A stretch of DNA of 64,000 bases from Cupriavidus sp. EM10 (GCF_018729255.1 NZ_CP076062.1:263128-327127), one strand, 5' to 3'. Shown: positions 30,117-38,802, counted from the first letter of the stretch. Made by a program: numbers and translations. Notes: generated from the sequence alone by a model not told the origin.

Positions 30117-30314
30117 GATGGTCTCCCATCGAGTTGAGGGCCAACCAAGATGCGCCTACAGGCGAAATGGGCGCTTGCTCTGAGTCAAGAGGCTGTCGTA
30201 CCGGCCCACCACGCCGAACGGCTGCTCTCGGGCGCGGTTCGAGACTGACACTCCCGGCCAAAAGCGGTCTCTGGTCCCCCGTGTCCGGTCTTGACGACGA
30301 GGCACCGTAGTAGT
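30117..30314. other. Intergenic stretch without a recognisable gene
   Basis: No supported gene, promoter or terminator seen between the integrase fragment and the metallo-hydrolase gene. Confidence 0.4.
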
Positions 30315-31193
30315 TTAGAACCGGAGGGTTTCGCCATCCTCGGGAATCAGCACCCGTTGCTCAATTTTATGGTCTTGCACAAACTCACGCAGGGCCTTGC
30401 GGGTGAGTGACATGTGGTTCACCGCATCCATGTGCACGGCCACGATGGCCGCATGGGGCGCTGCCTTGGTGGCCTGGAGTGTGTCCTGCTTGCCCATGAT
30501 GATGGGATGCTCCTCAAAGCCACTCACGAGCGCGCTCCCTGTGTTGAGGATCACCACGTCGGGCTTGTGCAGCTTCAGTGCCTGATCCACTTCCGGACGC
30601 CACACCGTGTCCCCCGCCACGTAGACCGTCTTTGCCTGCGGCGCCGCAAACACGACCCCCATGACCGGGCCCATGAACGCCGCACGCGCGGGGTCGGCAA
30701 ACCACAAATCCGTGCCGTGCTGACCGCCGGTCCTGCTCAGCTTCACACCCTTGAAGGTGGTGGAGCCGGTGAGCACGCGGACGTCCTGGAAGCCTTGGCT
30801 GCGAATGAGCTTGGCATCCGCTTCGTTCTGCGTGAAGACCGGCAGGCTCTTGGGGATCGCCTTTTGAGCGGCCTCATCCCAATGGTCTGTATGGGTGTGG
30901 GTCACGACCACTGCTTCCACGCTGTCCAGCACATCCTTCACTGAAAAGGGCAGCGCGACCAAGGGGTTTCTCAGTTCGCTGCGGTAAGTGCCCGGGAAGC
31001 CGGGGAACGCCCCTTGGTCCGACAGCATCGGGTCGACCAGGAAGGTCGTGCCAGCAAAGTCGATCTTCACCGTGGCGTTACGGATCTGCTGCACTTTGAC
31101 CGAGGTGCCGGTGACGGTTGCCGGTGCAGACCAGGCGGTTGCCGCAAAGGCGCCCAGCGACAGCGAGACCAGCAGGGGAGTGAAAGCTTTCAT
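30315..31193 (-). CDS. Exported MBL-fold metal-dependent hydrolase
   Basis: A 292-residue protein with signal peptide (MKAFTPLLVSLSLGAFAATA). The metallo-beta-lactamase motif is VVVTHTHTDHWDEAA, followed by VAGDTVW and a late His in AIVAVHMDAVNHM. It resembles UlaG-like L-ascorbate lactonase/MBL proteins. It is divergent from the GlxA/AraC gene 100 bases away, which is the likely regulator. A second possible start is at 31202. Confidence 0.82.
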   Translation of the reverse strand: MKAFTPLLVSLSLGAFAATAWSAPATVTGTSVKVQQIRNATVKIDFAGTTFLVDPMLSDQGAFPGFPGTYRSELRNPLVALPFSVKDVLDSVEAVVVTHTHTDHWDEAAQKAIPKSLPVFTQNEADAKLIRSQGFQDVRVLTGSTTFKGVKLSRTGGQHGTDLWFADPARAAFMGPVMGVVFAAPQAKTVYVAGDTVWRPEVDQALKLHKPDVVILNTGSALVSGFEEHPIIMGKQDTLQATKAAPHAAIVAVHMDAVNHMSLTRKALREFVQDHKIEQRVLIPEDGETLRF

Positions 31194-31292
31194 CGAGAAC
31201 ATGGGGGACACCCGCGTTGAGTTGAAGAGGCCTCCATGGTCGTGTCTCTCGCCCCTTTGTAGAATTGACCCAAGCGTCAATATTCGAAAGAA

Positions 31293-32273
31293 TTGGGCCA
31301 CTTCACCCAGGAGCTCCATGTCAAAGCGACTTCCCTCGTGGCCCTCGTGAGCTACCCGCACTTCAGCCCGTTTCACTTTGGCGTGCCGTTCTTGATCTTC
31401 AGTGCGCAGTTGCCCGAGCAGGCGCTGTTCGATCTGAAGATCGTCACGCCAGGCGGCACCGCGCTGGCGGCCGAGCGGGCCTTGTTCGTCCAACCCGATG
31501 GCGGGCTGGAGTTGCTGGCCAAGGCTGACATCGTCGTGATCCCCGGTTGGCATGATCTGGCCGAGCGTCCTGAGCCCGAGCTGATGGCCGCCTTGCGCCA
31601 GGCCCGCCAGCGGGGTGCCCATGTGGTGGGGCTGTGCTACGGCGCGTATGTCCTCGCCTATGCGGGCTTGCTGGATGGCAAACGCGCATCCACACACTGG
31701 ATGGCGGAGCAGGATTTCAAGCTGCGCTTTCCGCAAGTGCAACTGGACATGAATGCGCTGTATGTCGATGACGATGGCCTGATCACATCGGCGGGAACAG
31801 GGGCGGGCCTGGACTGCTGCCTCTACATCGTGCGCAAGTTCTACGGCCAGAAAACGGCCAACAAAGTCGCCCGGATGATGGTGGTGCCGCCTCACCGCGA
31901 AGGAGGACAGGCTCAGTTCATTGAACAGCCGCTTGCCCCTTCCACGCAAGATGCCAGGATCAATCAGTTGCTGGACCATTTGCGCCAGCACCTGAACCAG
32001 GTCCACTCGGTCGATGCGCTGGCCCAACGCGCCGCCATGAGCCGGCGCACGTTCACGCGCCACTTCAGCAAGGCGACCGGCATGTCGTTGGGAGACTGGC
32101 TCATCAACGAACGCCTGCAGCGGACCCGAGAGCTGCTGGAAAGCACCACCTTGCCGGTGGAAGCCATCTCTGACCTGGTCGGATTTCAGAACCCGACCTC
32201 GCTGCGTCAGCACTTCAAGCGCAGAAACCAGGTCAGTCCCAGTGAATGGCGAAGAACCTTTGGGCGCGCGTGA
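31293..32273 (+). CDS. GlxA-type regulator: DJ-1/PfpI domain plus AraC helix-turn-helix
   Basis: About 326 residues from a TTG at 31293. The N-terminal DJ-1/PfpI-like domain has VVGLCYGAYVLAYAGLLDG with the nucleophile-elbow Cys. The C-terminal AraC domain has DALAQRAAMSRRTFTRHFSK and VGFQNPTSLRQHFKRRNQVS. The start is uncertain: an ATG at 31318 with AGGAG upstream is out of frame by one base, so a missing base near 31320-31335 or a GTG start at 31338 are alternatives. Likely controls the divergent hydrolase. Confidence 0.8.
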   Translation: MGHFTQELHVKATSLVALVSYPHFSPFHFGVPFLIFSAQLPEQALFDLKIVTPGGTALAAERALFVQPDGGLELLAKADIVVIPGWHDLAERPEPELMAALRQARQRGAHVVGLCYGAYVLAYAGLLDGKRASTHWMAEQDFKLRFPQVQLDMNALYVDDDGLITSAGTGAGLDCCLYIVRKFYGQKTANKVARMMVVPPHREGGQAQFIEQPLAPSTQDARINQLLDHLRQHLNQVHSVDALAQRAAMSRRTFTRHFSKATGMSLGDWLINERLQRTRELLESTTLPVEAISDLVGFQNPTSLRQHFKRRNQVSPSEWRRTFGRA

Positions 32274-32398
32274 GCTTTGTCTGCTCCGGGTCGATTTGCG
32301 ACATTGAGCCCTTTAGCTTTGACCTGTTAGATAAGTTCTGCGTGGTGAAGGTGGCGGGATTGAATGCAAATCGTTGATGAGTTTGGGATGGAAATCGG

Positions 32399-32452
32399 TG
32401 GAGGGCTTGTTGTGCGAACGCCTAGTGGGTTTGCTCCAAAATACTCATCCGG
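32399..32452 (+). repeat. Subterminal inverted repeat, copy 2
   Basis: TGGAGGGCTTGTTGTGCGAA and onwards is the plus-strand counterpart of 8347-8400. It can encode GLLCERLVGLLQ, close to the peptide on the other copy. Confidence 0.55.
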
Positions 32453-32551
32453 GTGCCCACTTGGCTTCCGGGCAATGGTCGCCACTGCCAATGAAACGCA
32501 ACAGCCCTACTCGGTTAATCGCAACACCAGTCAACGACTTCCTTCTCAAAG

Positions 32552-32568
32552 GAAACGCAACAGTAGCC
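32552..32568 (-). repeat. Right terminal inverted repeat of the island
   Basis: Minus strand GGCTACTGTTGCGTTTC matches the left end at 15 of 17 bases. It contains the third of three spaced GCAACA repeats. Confidence 0.65.
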
Positions 32569-32583
32569 TGGTGCACTTAGGTC

Positions 32584-32694
32584 TATGGAACATGGTTTGT
32601 AGTGTTCCACCGCGACGACCTGAAGCTTCTGGAGGGCTTGCCCTCCCGTGAAAGTGCTTTTGACGCGTTCCGCGAAGCGATTAACGGGCTGTGA
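32584..32694 (+). pseudogene. 3' half of the gene interrupted by the GInt island
   Basis: The frame reads YGTWFVVFHRDDLKLLEGLP to FREAINGL and a TGA stop at 32692. It has no start of its own and continues the N-terminal half at 3012-3186. Fourteen bases separate it from the start of the next gene, so the two were originally one operon. Confidence 0.75.
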
Positions 32695-32708
32695 AGGAGA
32701 TACCTATC

Positions 32709-32885
32709 ATGAAAGACTTCAACGTAACTTTTACCGTCTCGGTTACGGCAGGAACGCCGGAGGAGGCGGCCCGCCTCGCACTAGACGATCTGCGCGACAG
32801 GAGCCTCGAGTCGTGGAACGCCGATGTGGAGCATCAAGGGGAAAGGAGTAGCGTTACTGTGTCGAGCGACGGTGAGCACGCGTAG
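32709..32885 (+). CDS. Small hypothetical protein (58 aa)
   Basis: The ATG at 32709 is preceded by AAGGAGATACCTATC. The sequence (MKDFNVTFTVSVTAGTPEEA) looks like a small beta-alpha domain. Since the island separates this gene from its original leader at 2970, its transcription must now come from inside the island or from a new promoter. Confidence 0.65.
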   Translation: MKDFNVTFTVSVTAGTPEEAARLALDDLRDRSLESWNADVEHQGERSSVTVSSDGEHA

Positions 32886-32999
32886 CATCAAAGTCGAGCG
32901 GACCGCTGCAAGCATGCAGTTAAATCGTTGCAGCGACGCACGCTATTGACACGCAGATTAAACTCGCTAAGTAGAGGCCCTCAGAATCTAACCCCCACA

Positions 33000-33037
33000 C
33001 CCCATCATCCTGCCGAAGGCTGATGGGGTTTCTTCTT
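33000..33037 (+). terminator. Intrinsic terminator
   Basis: CCCCATCA and TGATGGGG stem followed by TTTCTTCTT. Confidence 0.85.
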
Positions 33038-33101
33038 GCCCGTGTTCGGAATCGGGTGTCGCGCAATGGGAGGGGCAGGGCGATGCGGGGAAGGATCAGG
33101 G

Positions 33102-33242
33102 TTAGCCGAGGCAGATGCCGTCGCGGCGTACAAACACATCTTCATCGGCCGAGATGACCCACCTCGCGCCTTGGTTGAATCGCTCCACGTCGTCGACTGC
33201 CCAGTGATCTTTCGCGGCCGTCTGCATGTCGAAATCGGACAT
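33102..33242 (-). CDS. Very small protein (46 aa)
   Basis: A minus-strand frame with natural-looking composition (MSDFDMQTAAKDHWAVDDVE, then WVISADEDVFVRRDGICLG). It is preceded by a copy of the 17-bp motif at 33283-33299 in the matching orientation. The ribosome site is weak. It is divergent from the zinc-ribbon gene. Unknown function. Confidence 0.5.
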   Translation of the reverse strand: MSDFDMQTAAKDHWAVDDVERFNQGARWVISADEDVFVRRDGICLG

Positions 33243-33282
33243 GGTTGCGGTGAGCATTCTGTCGTAGAATCCTCGGACGCAG

Positions 33283-33299
33283 AGTATGCGTATCTGTTA
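33283..33299 (-). promoter_or_regulatory. 17-bp operator-like motif, minus orientation
   Basis: Minus strand TAACAGATACGCATACT lies between the divergent genes at 33242 (-) and 33338 (+). It matches TAACACGTATnnATACG at most positions. Confidence 0.5.
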
Positions 33300-33337
33300 A
33301 GGTTTAAAATGATCACATGCACGTTATTGAGGGCGTG

Positions 33338-33877
33338 ATGAAAGTCAACCAAGGATTGATGCGCGGGCGGTTCAGGCGCATGAACCGCCGGCAGAAGAAG
33401 AAGGCCGACGCCAAGGCTGTGCGCCAGGAGGCGGCTATCGTCGAGGTTGGCGGCTATGCCCGCTGCGATTTTGTGGCGAAATCGACTTGTGACTGCGATC
33501 GCTGCGAGAACGCTTCACCTGGTGCGCGGCTCTATGCAGCCATTTCGAGTGCCGGGGAAGGTGGCGAAGAAACGGACCACTATGCTTGTCCGTCGTGCGC
33601 GCTGGCGAGGACAGAACGGATTCGGAACAACAACGCGTGGTGGAAAACGGCGGTTGAGTGCCCAGTCTGTTCCAACCTGTCAAAGCACCTTGCCTTTGAC
33701 CTCATGGCGCCGCAATGCGAGCACTGCGCGCCTTATGGCCTTGTGAGCCCGGCGAAGGCAGCGGCTCTTCAAAGGAGGATGGCTGCACAGACCGGTGCGG
33801 TAACACTTCACGTGACATCCAACACGAACTACTCAGGAAGCATCCATGGGAACGAAGCCGGAACCGAAGCCCTCTAA
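33338..33877 (+). CDS. Protein with four CxxC-type knuckles
   Basis: About 179 residues. Paired cysteines are in CDCDRCEN, CPSCALA, CPVCSN and CEHCAPY, suggesting two zinc-binding sites in a zinc-ribbon-like fold. The N-terminus is strongly basic (RGRFRRMNRRQKKKADAK), which would suit nucleic-acid binding. Starts at 33317, 33338 and 33359 are all possible; 33338 has GAGG upstream. Its end overlaps the next gene by 32 bases. Confidence 0.65.
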   Translation: MKVNQGLMRGRFRRMNRRQKKKADAKAVRQEAAIVEVGGYARCDFVAKSTCDCDRCENASPGARLYAAISSAGEGGEETDHYACPSCALARTERIRNNNAWWKTAVECPVCSNLSKHLAFDLMAPQCEHCAPYGLVSPAKAAALQRRMAAQTGAVTLHVTSNTNYSGSIHGNEAGTEAL

Positions 33878-34282
33878 GAAGACTGACGATCTCGCGACAT
33901 TTGACGAGTTCCGGGCAGGTGTCAGCTATCTCCTCGTCCACGATCACGGCATGCCGGAGATCGTCGCCAGGGACGTCCTCGAGGGGAAGCGGAGTATCTG
34001 GAGCAGGCGTTTCAGGATGGCGCTGATCGCAAACTGCTGCTGACGGAGGTTGCAGAAGAGTTGGCGTTCAAGCCGCGCTCGGACAGAGGCTGGATTCGAA
34101 AGGATGAAGACCATCTGCTCCTGGAGGTGAACGAAAGAGTACGAGCGCTGCTCGACAGGATTGCGAAGACAGGCCTATACGGCGGCAATCCCGAGGAAGT
34201 TGCGCAGGCCTTGCTCTGCCGCGGGATAGAGACGGTTCTGCCCGTTGCACAGAGCCTGGACGCGAACGGCCGCTTCGGCTAA
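33846..34282 (+). CDS. Hypothetical protein (one-base frameshift, ~145 aa)
   Basis: Starts MGTKPEPKPSKKTDDLATFD with AGGAAG upstream. The frame breaks at the GGGG near 33984; adding one G continues it as EAEYLEQAFQDGADRKLLLT and on to ANGRFG. Apart from the break, both parts are well conserved in style and contiguous. Helical, no recognised domain. Confidence 0.6.
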
Positions 34283-34292
34283 GGGGGCACGG

Positions 34293-35080
34293 ATGCCGGA
34301 AATCATTCCCCCTCTGGGGATCGCCTTTGACTCAACGCCGATTCCGCTGACTCCCGACTCCAGAGCAGTCGCGACGCGAAAAATCCAGGACATGATGTTT
34401 GCCTTGCAGACCCTGGCCCGAGGCGTGGGCGAGGGGAAATCGCCAAGCGTTGGGCTTGCTGACGCCACCCTGAGGGCCTGCGAGTTCAACCTGGCGGATC
34501 TCGCAGGTGTATTGGGCGTAAAGATGGACAGCGCCGCCGACGTGGAGGCACGTCACGCAGCTCTACGCAAGGCAAATGCACGGATACGCGAGGTGGAGGC
34601 CCAACTCGGCAATCAGCAGGCGCCCGAGCACACGCAACTCAGCCTGCAGGTTCTGGAGGATCGCTTGTACACCTGGTGGAGCCTTGAGGGTTTGGGACAG
34701 TCTCCGAAGTAGCATTCCGCAGCAATGGATGCAAGGCGATACTCAGCTGCAACCCCAAGGGACGCTTCGGCTTCGGCCTGCTGGAGTCTGACACGCCTGT
34801 CTCCGACAAAGCAGCTGAGGCTGCTTGGCACGAGAGTCTCCAGGAAATGGGGTACGTGCTGACGGACGACGGCGGGGACGTAGCGGTACTGGACTGCGAC
34901 GCGAGTCGGAAGGCCTTGTTTGATCCGATTCGCACCCGACTGCCATCGGCAGAGATCATGAAGACGGAGAACCTCAGTCGGCGCGGAAGGACTGAATGCG
35001 TCTTGCGCGGTGTTGAGATTTACATCTACAGGCTACCAGAAATTCTGACGCTACCGCAACCGGTACCGACCGAAGGGTAG
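34293..35080 (+). CDS. Hypothetical protein (one-base frameshift, ~262 aa)
   Basis: The ATG at 34293 has AAGGGGGC upstream. The first part ends QVLEDRLYTWWSLEG; one added base near 34685 continues it as FGTVSEVAFRSNGCKAIL and GRFGFGLLESDTPV to PTEG at 35080. The N-terminal part contains a coiled-coil-like helix (ALRKANARIREVEAQL). Looks like an element-specific protein of unknown role. Confidence 0.6.
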
Positions 35081-35146
35081 GTCATACTCGGGGTCCCATC
35101 CCATCCTGTCCGAGGTTGAGGAACGGGACCCCTGACCAAGCGCGGG

Positions 35147-36484
35147 CTACTGCGCAGTCACACGCAGGCGGCCTGTTCCTTCTTGCCTCACCTGCACGGT
35201 CGCAACGGGGATTGGCGAGTTGTCCCCGGGAGTGCCGCGAGCCATTCCGACACCCACCGAGCGCGTCAGGAGCACCCCTTCGTCATAGGATGCAATCTGA
35301 ACCGTCGCGGTTCGCCCGGTCGCGCCGGAGAAATTGTTCACACCGATGGCATACGTCCCAAGCGCGAGCTTGGTGGCGTCACACGTAGCGGTGTAGTGCT
35401 CCGGCCCGAATCCCACGATATTGTCGACATCGAGCTCGCCGGACAATCCCTTCTTTGCTGCATAGAAAACGTGCCTGCCTGTTGGTTCGATCGAGTGAAG
35501 GTCGACGTCTCCGGCCCCATCCCACGTCAAGGTGACAGTGAAGAATCCGTCGGAGCCTGTCGACTGGGGAGCCTGCACGGTCGAGAGCGCATTGCCGAGG
35601 TGCTGCTTGACCATGCCCCTAGGGTTGAGCGGGCCAATCGGGGGGAGCACTTCGTTGAGGTAGGTGCGGACGAGCTCGTGACCGGAAACATCCTCGCGCC
35701 CCGTTGCCGAGATCTTCACGTTGTTGGCAGGCACCGTACCGATCAGGCGTAGACCGTTGATCACGAGATCCAGATCGGCAAGCGTGTACTCGCCGTTCAG
35801 TGTCGGCGACGCCGGCGCGATGTGAACTGCCTTTACCGCGGCTGCCCCAGCCTTCGATGTTGCATAGCGGTACGCCGCGTTCATGAACAGATTGCCCTGA
35901 CTGTGCGCGACCAGGACCACCTTTTTGTGGGCTGCTAGATGCCCGTCCACCCGTGCCTGGTGCTCCAGGTAGTTGGTCAGCGTCGGCGGAGTACTTGCCC
36001 AGGAAGTGAGAGCAGCGACTGTCTTTGCGCGAATATCGTCATAGATGCCACCCAGCACGCCGGCAAAGGCCCCAACGGTCGACAGGACCCGGGTGAATGA
36101 GTTCTGCTGGGTATCCGAGGAGATGGCCTCCCAGAACAGCTCGAAACGGTTCTGCAAGACTGCGTCCTGTTCGGCCGCGCGTTGCTTGAAAGTCTCGATC
36201 AGATCCTCAGCGCCGGTGGCACCGTGTTCCGAGCCCGTCGTGTTGAAAAAATTGTCGTAACTGATCGGCTCGCCCGTTGGCGCGTATGTGTCGCCATACA
36301 GTTGAGCGAGGGCTTCCCGGGCACTCTGGGCCTGACTGCGGGTGTTCCAAACCCCGTTGAAGAAGCCGACCGTGATGCCTCCGTGTGAGCAAAGTACTGT
36401 CTGGGACTGGGCCGTCACCACGCCTGGAGCAGCCGTCACCGAGATGAGGGTGGCCAGCGGGAGGTTCCTGAGCTTATTGCGCAT
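35147..36484 (-). CDS. Exported alpha/beta-hydrolase-like protein with C-terminal YfaP/DUF2135-like domain
   Basis: A 445-residue protein with N-terminal signal (LPLATLISVTAAPGVVTAQS). The nucleophile elbow is VVLVAHSQGNLFMNAAYR, with Ser in GxSxG-like HSQGN. The C-terminal third (LTWDGAGDVDLHSIEPTGRH) matches the DUF2135/YfaP type. It overlaps the upstream lipoprotein gene by 11 bases, so the two form an operon. Probably acts in the periplasm or on the surface; substrate unknown. Confidence 0.72.
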   Translation of the reverse strand: MRNKLRNLPLATLISVTAAPGVVTAQSQTVLCSHGGITVGFFNGVWNTRSQAQSAREALAQLYGDTYAPTGEPISYDNFFNTTGSEHGATGAEDLIETFKQRAAEQDAVLQNRFELFWEAISSDTQQNSFTRVLSTVGAFAGVLGGIYDDIRAKTVAALTSWASTPPTLTNYLEHQARVDGHLAAHKKVVLVAHSQGNLFMNAAYRYATSKAGAAAVKAVHIAPASPTLNGEYTLADLDLVINGLRLIGTVPANNVKISATGREDVSGHELVRTYLNEVLPPIGPLNPRGMVKQHLGNALSTVQAPQSTGSDGFFTVTLTWDGAGDVDLHSIEPTGRHVFYAAKKGLSGELDVDNIVGFGPEHYTATCDATKLALGTYAIGVNNFSGATGRTATVQIASYDEGVLLTRSVGVGMARGTPGDNSPIPVATVQVRQEGTGRLRVTAQ

Positions 36485-37028
36485 CGCAGGTGTCTCCTCG
36501 CGGCTGGGATGAAACGGTGCCGTCTAAGGCCTTGCTGTAGGCGAGGTACGCGCGGGCGCGGAATTCCGTGTTGGCCGTCAGCTTCTCGTACATGGTCACG
36601 GCGCCGGAAGCCGCTGCGGTAGTCGTGAAGCGACTCCAGATGCAGTGGATTGCGCGATTGGCCTGCTGATCGACTGCACGCAGCGCCTCATTGTTCGACA
36701 CATCGACGAGCAGGGTCGCTTGCAAACTTTTCGCCAGCTGCTCGACGGCCGCCCGCTGGCCAGCGTCGTAGGGCTGTTTGATGATGTAGGCCTCGATGTC
36801 GTCTCGGATGCCGTTTCCATTGGCATCCGGACCTTTCACGTCTGGAGACCGGTCGAGGATCGGAAGCTGGCCGGTTTGCTCCAGGCGTTGCACCGCCTGC
36901 GCCGGCGTTTCAGTCGGGGGCGTTTGTGCCTGGGAGTCTGAACCCCCACCACATGCGGACAAGACGATCGCGCTGGCGATGATCGCGGTATGGCGAGCCA
37001 GTACACCTGATTTTCGATGAGTTGTCAT
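36474..37028 (-). CDS. Lipoprotein with calcium-loop-like segment
   Basis: A 184-residue protein. The lipobox is IVLSACGGG. The mature part has VKGPDANGNGIRDDIEAYI, which resembles a calcium-binding DxNGNGxxDD loop, then helices. Start ATG at 37028 with AAAGGAA upstream. Paired with the hydrolase downstream, and so perhaps its membrane-anchored partner (inference). Confidence 0.72.
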   Translation of the reverse strand: MTTHRKSGVLARHTAIIASAIVLSACGGGSDSQAQTPPTETPAQAVQRLEQTGQLPILDRSPDVKGPDANGNGIRDDIEAYIIKQPYDAGQRAAVEQLAKSLQATLLVDVSNNEALRAVDQQANRAIHCIWSRFTTTAAASGAVTMYEKLTANTEFRARAYLAYSKALDGTVSSQPRGDTCDAQ

Positions 37029-37125
37029 TTTCCTTTGATCTTTGAGTCGTTTCCCGGCGGAACCGTCATGGCTAACCCCTGCATCAGCCAGCTCCGCCGG
37101 CGGCATCGACGATACACCACGATGC

Positions 37126-37154
37126 TTGACTGATACATAACACGGAGGTGGTAT
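37126..37154 (+). promoter_or_regulatory. Promoter with 17-bp motif
   Basis: TTGACT, a 17-base spacer, then TGGTAT. The spacer and -10 contain TAACACGGAGGTGGTAT (37138-37154), a diverged copy of the motif. It lies between divergent operons. Confidence 0.45.
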
Positions 37155-37190
37155 CAGCCTGTATCAAGTTGATATATTTCCGCATGTTGC

Positions 37191-37212
37191 GCATCCCTCT
37201 TCATCGATCAAC
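37191..37212 (+). repeat. Leader motif copy
   Basis: GCATCCCTCTTCATCGATCAAC precedes the gene at 37232; a diverged member of the family. Confidence 0.4.
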
Positions 37213-37231
37213 CCGCAAGGAAGGAGAAGGT

Positions 37232-37783
37232 ATGCAGAATCAAGTAATTCAGGTGCGAGCAGGATTTTCGTCGCGGAGACTGCGCGAGCAGTACCCGACC
37301 AAGGGATCTATGCCGCGCGACGTGGTAGAGGTGCTGTACGCAACCCGGAAGGAGGAGGTGGAGGTGCTGACTGCGAAGCCCACGGTTACCGCCGAGGATC
37401 TTCTCGATCTGGATCACGTGGCGCGAGCCATGGTTGCGCATAAACTCTTCTGTCAGTGTGACGACCAGGCGCGGAGCTTCTTGCTCAACGACGCGCATCA
37501 CTGGGTTCGGAGCTCAGCAGTGCTGGCACAAGCGGACATGTCTGTCGGCCCCGCGGAAACGCGGGCTGTCCGTGACTACCGAATGGTTGACGGCCAGTTC
37601 ATGTCGCGCTGGTTTCCGATGGTCCCGGGTTTGCCTGGGCAGTTCGTGCGGCCGGAGGCTTGGATTCAGTCTCATTGCCCTGATGGTTACGCCCAGCCCG
37701 AACAGGCCCATGCCTCCGCGCATGAGTACCTGACGGGGTGCAACGACCAGGTAGCCCCGGGTTTGGCGGCAAAGGGGAACTGA
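37232..37783 (+). CDS. Hypothetical protein (183 aa)
   Basis: The ATG at 37232 has AAGGAGAAGG directly upstream. Soluble, helical, with the segment LDLDHVARAMVAHKLFCQCD in the middle. Not recognised. Three bases separate it from the next gene, so they are co-transcribed. Confidence 0.7.
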   Translation: MQNQVIQVRAGFSSRRLREQYPTKGSMPRDVVEVLYATRKEEVEVLTAKPTVTAEDLLDLDHVARAMVAHKLFCQCDDQARSFLLNDAHHWVRSSAVLAQADMSVGPAETRAVRDYRMVDGQFMSRWFPMVPGLPGQFVRPEAWIQSHCPDGYAQPEQAHASAHEYLTGCNDQVAPGLAAKGN

Positions 37784-37786
37784 ACG

Positions 37787-38035
37787 ATGGCCAAGTCTTT
37801 AACGCGCAACTGCGACACGGTGTATTGCGCATCGGACGTAGAACGGAACAGGCGCTTCGGGGAGGTGACTTCGAACGGGGTGGTCTTTGACTACACCCTT
37901 GCAGGGTCATTCGGTGCGACGTTCACGCTGATTCGGGAGGAGGGCCATTCGGACGAGGACCTCGAGATTGCTGCGAAGGAGCTCTGGAGGGATCGAGACG
38001 TCATCGGCAAGATCCGGATCGCGCGTGTTGAGTAG
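37787..38035 (+). CDS. Small hypothetical protein (82 aa)
   Basis: The ATG at 37787 follows GGGGAACTGAACG. Compact beta-rich N-terminus and acidic C-terminus (GHSDEDLEIAAKELWRDRDV). Unknown role; operon partner of the preceding gene. Confidence 0.65.
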   Translation: MAKSLTRNCDTVYCASDVERNRRFGEVTSNGVVFDYTLAGSFGATFTLIREEGHSDEDLEIAAKELWRDRDVIGKIRIARVE

Positions 38036-38070
38036 CAGGAGGGGATGTTCGCCTTACACGTCTCTGGTCG

Positions 38071-38092
38071 GCATCTCCGATCGCAAGTCAAC
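38071..38092 (+). repeat. Leader motif copy
   Basis: GCATCTCCGATCGCAAGTCAAC, a near-consensus copy, 25 bases before the ATG at 38117. Confidence 0.65.
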
Positions 38093-38116
38093 GCCACTCA
38101 TTCTGGAGATCTCACC

Positions 38117-38440
38117 ATGAGCAACGCTGTGAAGCAACCCGTCAGGATTTTTGTCGCATGTTTGGACAGCGCCTGGAATCCGTCGATTCACACCTGCACG
38201 GTGGAAGTGACGGAGGAAGAAGAACTGTTGGGGAAGCACCTCGAACTGGCAAAGGCAGACGCGGTCGCCAACGGCTTCGAAGGGACGATGATCGCCCTCG
38301 ATGCCGAGGCAATGCCTCCGAGCAAGCTGCGAGACATCGCAGACTGGCTTGATGACAGCCGCTGGCGTCCAAACCCGGTTATCGCTGGCCTGATTGGGCA
38401 GAACGCCACCTCCGCTGCTGGCAACGTTATGGAGCGCTGA
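38117..38440 (+). CDS. Hypothetical protein (107 aa)
   Basis: The ATG at 38117 has CTGGAGATCTCACC upstream. Acidic; one cassette with its own leader and terminator. Middle helix VTEEEELLGKHLELAKADAV. Not recognised. Confidence 0.7.
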   Translation: MSNAVKQPVRIFVACLDSAWNPSIHTCTVEVTEEEELLGKHLELAKADAVANGFEGTMIALDAEAMPPSKLRDIADWLDDSRWRPNPVIAGLIGQNATSAAGNVMER

Positions 38441-38476
38441 ATCACCGCGCTTTTCCCGTAGCCTAAATCTCACCAC

Positions 38477-38507
38477 AGGCCGTCCACCTCGGACGGCCTT
38501 TTTCTTT
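38477..38507 (+). terminator. Intrinsic terminator
   Basis: AGGCCGTCC-ACCTC-GGACGGCCTTTTTCTTT. Confidence 0.9.
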
Positions 38508-38537
38508 CATGCGTGGGCGGGTAGAGGAGGGTGTTTG

Positions 38538-38560
38538 TCATAACGGTTCGCAAGTTCAAC
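38538..38560 (+). repeat. Leader motif copy
   Basis: TCATAACGGTTCGCAAGTTCAAC, 20 bases before the ATG at 38581. Confidence 0.6.
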
Positions 38561-38580
38561 CCCCAACAAAGGAGCACCGA

Positions 38581-38802
38581 ATGGAACTCGTTCCCATCCA
38601 GCATCTGCCATACGCCTATCGCTGCGCATTGGAGGTGTTTGCCGCATCAGGCGATCGGACGAAGGCGCGGCTTGGCTCACTCGTCGAGCACTACTTGAAG
38701 TCATGCGGACTTTCCGATGATCCGCATCGCACCGTCTACGAGGAGTCGGTGTACAGCCATGCGAAGAAGTCGTACGGCCTCGGCGCTGACCAGGGCTTTT
38801 AA
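38581..38802 (+). CDS. Small hypothetical protein (73 aa)
   Basis: The ATG at 38581 has AAAGGAGCACCGA upstream. Helical, contains LGSLVEHYLKSCGLSDDP. Single-gene cassette between two terminators. Unknown role. Confidence 0.68.
   Translation: MELVPIQHLPYAYRCALEVFAASGDRTKARLGSLVEHYLKSCGLSDDPHRTVYEESVYSHAKKSYGLGADQGF

Larger units (their letters stand above)
32274..32583. other. Right end region of the GInt island
   Basis: No convincing gene. It holds the subterminal repeat (32399-32452) and three GCAACA-type repeats (GAAACGCAACAG at 32493, CGCAACACCAG at 32520, GAAACGCAACAG at 32552). The last is part of the terminal inverted repeat. These look like recombinase binding sites. Confidence 0.5.

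Noticed and set aside
30315..32213. Very long minus-strand open frame (632 codons)
   Set aside because: Only the part below about 31193 is protein-like (signal peptide, MBL fold). The rest is the antisense of the GlxA/AraC gene.
33036..33338. Plus-strand 100-codon frame starting inside the terminator at 33000-33037
   Set aside because: It starts within a terminator hairpin. The minus-strand 46-codon frame has a more natural composition and an upstream promoter motif.
33981..33990. Programmed ribosomal frameshifting at the broken genes
   Set aside because: No slippery heptamer with downstream structure is shared. All breaks need the same +1 base repair across unrelated genes, which points to data error.
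35097..35140. GGGGTCCC/GGGACCCC hairpin as a terminator
   Set aside because: The loop is about 28 bases and no T-run follows on either strand, so I did not list it.
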